The notes under the pieces were generated by a model. It saw only the letters and a list, made by a program, of their open reading frames with translations, did no database searches and was not told where the DNA came from. DNA of 64,000 nucleotides from Mycobacterium sp. SMC-4 (lineage in GTDB: Bacteria > Actinomycetota > Actinomycetes > Mycobacteriales > Mycobacteriaceae). The position numbers and the translations under genes are program-made. The stretch covers positions 1-64,000 of the forward strand of contig NZ_CP079870.1 of assembly GCF_025263265.1 (NCBI RefSeq), in the 5' to 3' direction. Shown here piece by piece: positions 58,840-64,000 of this stretch. Each line of letters opens with the position of its first letter. Within the stretch, counting starts at the first letter, position 1.

Positions 58840-61800
58840 CTACCCACCTCGGCTGAATCCCTCGTCTCGGTGAGCAGCGTTCCACATGCGGGTGTGGAGA
58901 TCATGGGCGGTGGTGTTGCGCTGCTGGGCTTTTCGGTGTCGTTGCAGGGCGGCGGTGATGGCGGGGGTGTGCTGGTCGGGGTTCAGTCCGGCGGCTTGGG
59001 TGAGGGCTGCGTTGCTGTCGGGGCTGGCGTCGTAGTGGTTGACGCGGCCGGTGGCGGCGGTGAGCACTGGTGACCAGCGCAGTTCGGTGTGCAGCAATTT
59101 CAGTAGTGGGGCTGCCGGTGGTGGTGGCCAGGTGGCGGTGTTGGTGTCGAGCAGGATGATCCGGGCGTGGGCGGTGGCGGCGGTTTCGGTGAGTTCGGCG
59201 ATGGTTTCGGGGGACAGGTGTTCGGCGCGGTCGATCACGACGATGGTGCCGGGTGCGCTGTCGTTCAGCTCCAGGTTGGCGGCGTCGATGACAGTGGTGG
59301 CGATCGGTGACAGGTCGGGATTGTCACAGATGGTGGCGGGCGCGGCCCAGATCAACGGGCGTCCGGCGTCGTGGGCGGCGCGGTCGAGATGTCTCATCAT
59401 GGGCAGCAGGGTGGTGCGGTCGGAGGCGTGCGCGGCGGTCAGCACGAACGGGGCATCGGTGAGCCGACGTAGGCGGTCGGTGTCGATGTCGGGGTGCTCG
59501 CTGATCGGCAGTCGTTCTTGGAAGGCGTGTTGGCCGGCAGCGTCGAGTACCCGCAGTTCGGTGTCGATGCGGGGCAACAGCTCGGTGATGTGTTCGGCGG
59601 TGCTGCGCTGTGCGCGGGCGAATGCCTGCGCGGCGGCAAGCTCGGCGCGGTGGAGCTGGTCGCGCAGCGCCGCGCGGTCGGCGCGGTGGCGAGCCAGCAG
59701 TGTGTCATCGTCGGCGCGGCATCGACGCAGCAGTGCGTCGGCGTCGGCGTGGGTAACGATGTGCTCGCTGCCTCCGGCTGCCGCGGCGCGAGCGGCGGTG
59801 GCTTCAGTGAATGCGGGATGGAACTGCTCGGCGGGGCTGGTCGGGGGCAACTGGTAGCTGGTCAAGAAGTTCAGATTCTGAGTGGCCGAGGCGATATCGA
59901 GCGGGTCGGCGTCGGGGTCAGCACGCACCGTGTCGAGTTCGGTGCGGGCGTGGTTGATGAGTTCGAGGGCTTCGGCGTAGGTGGCTTCGGCCTGATGCCA
60001 TTGGTCGAGCACGGCTTCGACGCGGGCCAGGAAGGGCCGGTCGGCGTCGGCCGCGGCACGCATGCGCCGCAGTTCGTCGGTGGCGGCCAGGACGTGGGGG
60101 CCGCCACCGGCAGTCACGTGGGCGGCCAAGGTGCGGACCTGGGCGTCGGCGGCGGCGTAGCGGGCGCGCAGCGCGTGGACGTCGGCGCGGTGGGCGGCCA
60201 GCGCGGCGGCGGGGCTGGGCCGAACGGTGCTCAGGCTGTCGAAGTCGATCCCCGTATCGGGGTTGAAGTAGTCGTCGGCGTGCTCGGGTGGGGGAAGTTG
60301 CTCGTCGGGGGCGGTGGGCTCGGTGAGGTCGTAGTCGTCTAGTCCGAGTGCGGCGGCAAGGTTGTTGGGGTCGGCCAACACGTCGTCGTGGGCGTGCTGT
60401 CGCCTCGGTGGTGTGTCCTCGATGTCGGGGTGCAGATGGGTGAGTTCTTCGTGTTCTTCCGGTGTCAGAGGCTCGTGCTCGGGCAGCGGAATGTCATGGT
60501 CGTAGGGGTCGGCGGTGGTGAACACCTCGATCGAGTAGGTGAGCAGGCGGGCGTACTCGTCGGGCCGTAAATGATGCGTCAGGTGGGCGTCGGCGTCATA
60601 GAGGTGTTCGGCGGCAACGTGCAGCAGATCGCGCGGTGTCCACTGGTCGGGGTCGGCGTTGCCGATCGCGGACACCAGTGCGGGGAAGGCGGGATCGGCG
60701 GCGATGGTTTCTGCCAGTTCGGTGCCGAACACGGTGTGCAGATCGGGTAGCCAGTCCGGGCGCAGCCCACCGTTGGCGGTCTCCAGCGCCGCTGGTGTGA
60801 GGGTGCCGCACAGTCGCCACCACAGTGCGGCGGCGGGCAATTCGTCGGGCAGCGGACGCTCAGCGGCGACGGTGCGCACGAGTTGGGTGATGTTGACTCC
60901 GGTGCGTGCGGCCGCGGCCAGGTGATGCGCCAGTTGGGGCCAGTAGGGGTCGTGGCGGATGTGGGGGTTGATGGAGTCGATGAGGGTGTCGTAGCGGTTG
61001 GTGGTGGCATCAGCGCCGATGAGTTCGGCTGCGCGGTGTTCGAGTCCGCGTTGGGCGGCGCGGGTGCGGGCGGGGTATTGCTCGGCGCCGGCGATGCGGG
61101 TGTCGTTGTCCTCGACGGCGGTCGCGGCGCGATAGACGGCCAGATCGGCAGCCAATTCGAGGTCTGTGCCGACCAGCGGTCGTGCCCAACGCGGCGCGGT
61201 CGCCGCGCTCCACTGGCGTGCGGTGGCGGCGAGTTCGGCGGCCAGGTCGGTGACGCGCTGCGCACGGGCGGACAGGTAGGCGTTCCACTGCGGGTCGGCG
61301 GCCAGGCGCTCGGGAATGGCAGGAAGCCAGGGCAGCGGACCGGCACCACCGGAGTGCGCGCCGGTCGGGTCCAGGCGCCAGTCGATGACCGCGGCCGGGT
61401 CGGCGGCGTTGTCGAATCCGCCGGCGGCGACCACTTTTTCGAGCCGTTTGAGGGGGTGGATACCGGCGGCCGCGATCAATGCGAGGTGTTGGCGTAGCAC
61501 CGGCCAGGCGGTAGCGGTGGTCAGCCCGGGAACGAGTTTTTCGGCGTGGGAATCCAGCTCGGCGTGCTGGGCGGGGCTCAGGCGTGATTCGGCGGCGGTG
61601 CCGACGGCGTGGGCGTACATCTGGGTGGCTGCGGCCAGTCGGGCAGCCGGGTCGGCGGCGGCCCGCGCCGCGCTGGTGGCCGAGACTTGGGCGGCGTCGC
61701 GCCCCAGGGCACGGGTCAAGACGTCCACGGCGGTGTCGGGGTGGGTGGCTTTCGGGGACAGCACCCGGTGCGGGTCGTGCTCGGCGGTGGAGAAGTAGAT

Positions 61801-64000
61801 GTGGTTGCCGTGCACCCCTCGGGTGAGTGCGGTGTAGACCTGCTGGCGGGTGAGTTGATCGGAGCCCACGGTGTGGCAGCGGTAGCGGGCGGTCGCGCCC
61901 TGGGTGGCGTCGATGGTGCGGGCGTAGCCCAACGTGACGTGGGAGCGGACGTAGGAGGCGGGCAGCCGCAGGTGAGCGTTCGACTCCAAGTGCGTGACGG
62001 TGATCGAGCCGTCCGGGTCGACCTCGGTGACTTCCCAGCGGTAGCCGTTGCGCACGAAATCCGTGGCGCCGAGGGCCAGGGTGCGATCGTTGTGTTTGGT
62101 GAACACGAGGTCCCCGACGCTGGCGCGGGCCCCGGCCATCAACACCGCTTCGATGCCGGGGGCGCGGCCACCGAGTTCGGTCAGCCGGTGCAGCCGGGCT
62201 CGGTCGTTGAGTTCAGAAACCAGCTCGTGGGTCGGCGCCAACAGCAGCGAGTGCTTGTCCTCAGCGATGTCGGCTTGCCATGCTTGGAACGCCATATCGG
62301 AGGCGGCGGCTTGGGTGCCGACATGCACGCGCTGGGCATCGAGATAGAACGCGATCCCTGACGGGTCGCCGTCGCGCAGCGCGAGACCGGCTTGGGCTTC
62401 GGAGGCTGAGGCGAACCGCATCACCTGGGACAAGGTGATCGCGCCATGTAGGTGGGCCAGGTCGCGCAGCACACCGCCGGCGCTGATCGAGGACAACTGT
62501 TTGTCATCTCCGACCAGGCGCACGCTGGCGCCGCGCGCCAGCGCGACTGCGATCATCGACGCCAGCGCCAACGTGCCGGCCTTGCCGGCTTCGTCGACGA
62601 TGATCAAGGTGTTCTCATCGATCGCGTCGTACCACTGACGGGCTGGGTCGCCGGGGGAGATGTCGGGATTGTCGGTGAGCCAGTTGAACTTATCGAGGGT
62701 GTCACCGACTTCGACGTCGATCTCTTCACGCAACAATTGCGCGGCACTGGCGCTGGGGGACAACCCGATGACGGTGCCCCCGGCACCTTCCCAGGACCGG
62801 GCGAGTGCGGCCATGGCGGTGGTTTTTCCCGATCCTGCCGGGGCCAAGGCGAGCATGACGCGCTGCCCGCGGCACGCCATTTCGCGGACGAGTTGGGCTT
62901 GGCCGGCGTTGAGTTCGCGTCGGTGCGCGGCCTGGGCCAGTAGTTCGATTTCGACATCGGCGGCGGGCACGGTGCGGCCGTCGCGCAGTGTCGCGGCGGC
63001 CAGGATTTGCCGCTCAGCGGCCAGGATTTCGGGGCTGGTGTAGGTCTGCGATCCGGCTTGGCGATACACGCTGGACCCGTCGCGGCGGCGCAACACCGCG
63101 GGCTCACCGAGGTCGGTATCGGGACTGGATGCGTGCCGGACGCTGAGCGGTTCGCTCAGGGCGGCGTCAGTGATGAGTTCGGCGATGCCGTCGATTCCGG
63201 CGTGCCCGGTGACGCGGACCACCCGCAATGCTTCGGCCAGTACATGGGTGCGGTTCCAGGTGGCCCGCGCCGCGGAGACGGTGGCGATCACCTGGGCGGC
63301 GCGAGCGTTGATCCACCCTGCGGTGACCTCGGCCGGTGTCGTGGTGCGCCCGGCCAGTGAGCGGGCGATCATCGCGTTGACCGCTTCGTCGCTGCCCAGC
63401 AGGCCGACGGCTTGGGTGCGCCACTCTGCGCGTTGCTCGGCCAGCGAGCGGGGTTCGTGTTTGGCGTCGCGTGTGGCCAGGGTGGCTTGTTGGAACATCG
63501 CGATCGACTCCGGGGTGGTCGGCTCGCGGCCGTGGGCGGCCTGAAACTTCTTGGCCAGCACCGCATACTCGGCGTCGATGGCGGCCCGGCGCGAGGACCA
63601 TAGCTCGTTGAGTTCGCGGCTGACGCCGACGACTTCGCGGACCTCGCGTTTGCCTTCGCGGGCATCGCCGCGGGCGGCGAACCGCATCCCCAACACTTGG
63701 CCCAGGTAGGCCTCCAGGCGTGAGTTGTACAACTCCGATGCCGCGACCGTGGAGGCATACAGCGGGCGGCCATCGAGGGCGTACCAGCGCGCGATGCCGT
63801 CGGTGCCGCGGGCGCGGACCTTGTTGGATATCGCGACGTGGGTGTGCAGACCGGGGTCCGAGGCGCGGGTATCGCGGTGCAGAAACTCGGCGGTGATGAA
63901 CCCTTCGGTGTCGACTTGGGCGACGCCTTGGGCGCCGATGCGGGTGTAGGCGGCCTGATCTTGCAGGAAGTCCAGGGCGTCTTGGACGGCCTTGCTGTGG
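58840..64000 (-). CDS. MobF (TrwC/TraA-type) relaxase-helicase, 5' end outside window
   Basis: About 1,720 codons are visible and the start lies beyond 64,000; an internal ATG at 63,732 is not the start. The visible N-terminal end still holds part of the TrwC relaxase domain: FLHRDTRASDPGLHTHVAISNKV carries the metal-binding His triad; the nicking Tyr must lie outside. The SF1 helicase part follows: LALAPAGSGKTTAM (Walker A, near 62,820), TLIIVDEAGKA and the late motif LGYARTIDATQGATA. The C-terminal 500 residues are helical with a second degenerate NTPase-like region. It nicks at oriT and unwinds the transferred strand. Confidence 0.92.
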   Translation of the reverse strand, partial: HSKAVQDALDFLQDQAAYTRIGAQGVAQVDTEGFITAEFLHRDTRASDPGLHTHVAISNKVRARGTDGIARWYALDGRPLYASTVAASELYNSRLEAYLGQVLGMRFAARGDAREGKREVREVVGVSRELNELWSSRRAAIDAEYAVLAKKFQAAHGREPTTPESIAMFQQATLATRDAKHEPRSLAEQRAEWRTQAVGLLGSDEAVNAMIARSLAGRTTTPAEVTAGWINARAAQVIATVSAARATWNRTHVLAEALRVVRVTGHAGIDGIAELITDAALSEPLSVRHASSPDTDLGEPAVLRRRDGSSVYRQAGSQTYTSPEILAAERQILAAATLRDGRTVPAADVEIELLAQAAHRRELNAGQAQLVREMACRGQRVMLALAPAGSGKTTAMAALARSWEGAGGTVIGLSPSASAAQLLREEIDVEVGDTLDKFNWLTDNPDISPGDPARQWYDAIDENTLIIVDEAGKAGTLALASMIAVALARGASVRLVGDDKQLSSISAGGVLRDLAHLHGAITLSQVMRFASASEAQAGLALRDGDPSGIAFYLDAQRVHVGTQAAASDMAFQAWQADIAEDKHSLLLAPTHELVSELNDRARLHRLTELGGRAPGIEAVLMAGARASVGDLVFTKHNDRTLALGATDFVRNGYRWEVTEVDPDGSITVTHLESNAHLRLPASYVRSHVTLGYARTIDATQGATARYRCHTVGSDQLTRQQVYTALTRGVHGNHIYFSTAEHDPHRVLSPKATHPDTAVDVLTRALGRDAAQVSATSAARAAADPAARLAAATQMYAHAVGTAAESRLSPAQHAELDSHAEKLVPGLTTATAWPVLRQHLALIAAAGIHPLKRLEKVVAAGGFDNAADPAAVIDWRLDPTGAHSGGAGPLPWLPAIPERLAADPQWNAYLSARAQRVTDLAAELAATARQWSAATAPRWARPLVGTDLELAADLAVYRAATAVEDNDTRIAGAEQYPARTRAAQRGLEHRAAELIGADATTNRYDTLIDSINPHIRHDPYWPQLAHHLAAAARTGVNITQLVRTVAAERPLPDELPAAALWWRLCGTLTPAALETANGGLRPDWLPDLHTVFGTELAETIAADPAFPALVSAIGNADPDQWTPRDLLHVAAEHLYDADAHLTHHLRPDEYARLLTYSIEVFTTADPYDHDIPLPEHEPLTPEEHEELTHLHPDIEDTPPRRQHAHDDVLADPNNLAAALGLDDYDLTEPTAPDEQLPPPEHADDYFNPDTGIDFDSLSTVRPSPAAALAAHRADVHALRARYAAADAQVRTLAAHVTAGGGPHVLAATDELRRMRAAADADRPFLARVEAVLDQWHQAEATYAEALELINHARTELDTVRADPDADPLDIASATQNLNFLTSYQLPPTSPAEQFHPAFTEATAARAAAAGGSEHIVTHADADALLRRCRADDDTLLARHRADRAALRDQLHRAELAAAQAFARAQRSTAEHITELLPRIDTELRVLDAAGQHAFQERLPISEHPDIDTDRLRRLTDAPFVLTAAHASDRTTLLPMMRHLDRAAHDAGRPLIWAAPATICDNPDLSPIATTVIDAANLELNDSAPGTIVVIDRAEHLSPETIAELTETAATAHARIILLDTNTATWPPPPAAPLLKLLHTELRWSPVLTAATGRVNHYDASPDSNAALTQAAGLNPDQHTPAITAALQRHRKAQQRNTTAHDLHTRMWNAAHRDEGFSRGG

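Noticed and set aside
58870..63603. Long plus-strand ORFs, e.g. 59,039-59,857 and 59,494-60,342
   Set aside because: They are opposite the relaxase-helicase, whose Walker and His-triad motifs establish the coding strand.
1..64000. tRNA, rRNA or complete insertion sequence
   Set aside because: I saw no tRNA-like cloverleaf, rRNA segment or transposase gene. The only IS-like hint is the GTGAGAATGCC repeat pair.

Overview
The window looks like part of a large conjugative plasmid of a mycobacterium (Mycobacterium or Mycolicibacterium). The evidence is a complete plasmid-type ESX (type VII secretion) locus with PE, PPE, WXG100 and EspG genes, next to a VirB4/VirD4-type conjugation set, a MobF relaxase, a ParA partition locus and a primase-like Rep protein. 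Base composition is GC-rich, except for an AT-rich repeat region near 8.34-8.70 kb. This combination of type IV and type VII secretion genes is known from pRAW-type mycobacterial plasmids. Both window edges cut a gene: a helicase-methylase on the left and the relaxase on the right.

Layout. 1-6.9 kb (minus): a giant N6-adenine methylase/DEAH helicase of the phage DarB type, a 192-aa companion and a duplicated-HTH regulator. 7.1-8.7 kb: parA, an RHH-type partner and thirteen perfect 16-bp iterons. 8.9-12.6 kb: a hypothetical gene, a MazEF-like toxin-antitoxin pair, and rep with a short coupled leader ORF and a cluster of hairpins that may be an antisense RNA. 12.7-13.0 kb: a small minus-strand gene with a palindromic operator. 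13.15-23.5 kb (plus): ten genes of ESX-associated proteins, including EspC-, EspL- and DUF4226-like proteins. Three of these share a helical module joined to different cell-wall hydrolase folds. 23.5-41.0 kb: eccB, eccCa, eccCb, PE, PPE, two WXG100 genes, espG, espI, eccD, mycP, eccE, eccA. 41.1-52.1 kb: the conjugation operon (VirD4-like coupling protein, EspR-like regulator, TcpC/VirB8-like, VirB4-like and VirB6-like proteins). 52.1-58.8 kb: a tightly overlapping accessory string (ASCH, HTH, a degenerate and an intact D12 adenine methylase, NrdH-like redoxin, DUF1173, DUF2510). 58.8-64 kb (minus): the MobF relaxase-helicase.

How it fits together (inference from families): relaxase, coupling protein and VirB4 move DNA across the inner membrane. 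The ESX machine exports PE/PPE/WXG100 proteins and probably the 13-23 kb proteins, two of which carry intact-looking peptidoglycan-cleaving domains that could open the wall for transfer. The methylases and the helicase-methylase would protect incoming DNA, and ParA, the iterons and the toxin-antitoxin pair would maintain the plasmid.

Regulation visible in the sequence: five promoter-like sites sharing TGTTYAC stand before a 19.4-kb gene, PE, espI, the T4CP-domain gene and a membrane gene at 44.36 kb, and a sixth partial copy lies upstream of the substrate block. A palindromic operator at the toxin-antitoxin promoter is nearly repeated upstream of a membrane protein gene at 16.1 kb.
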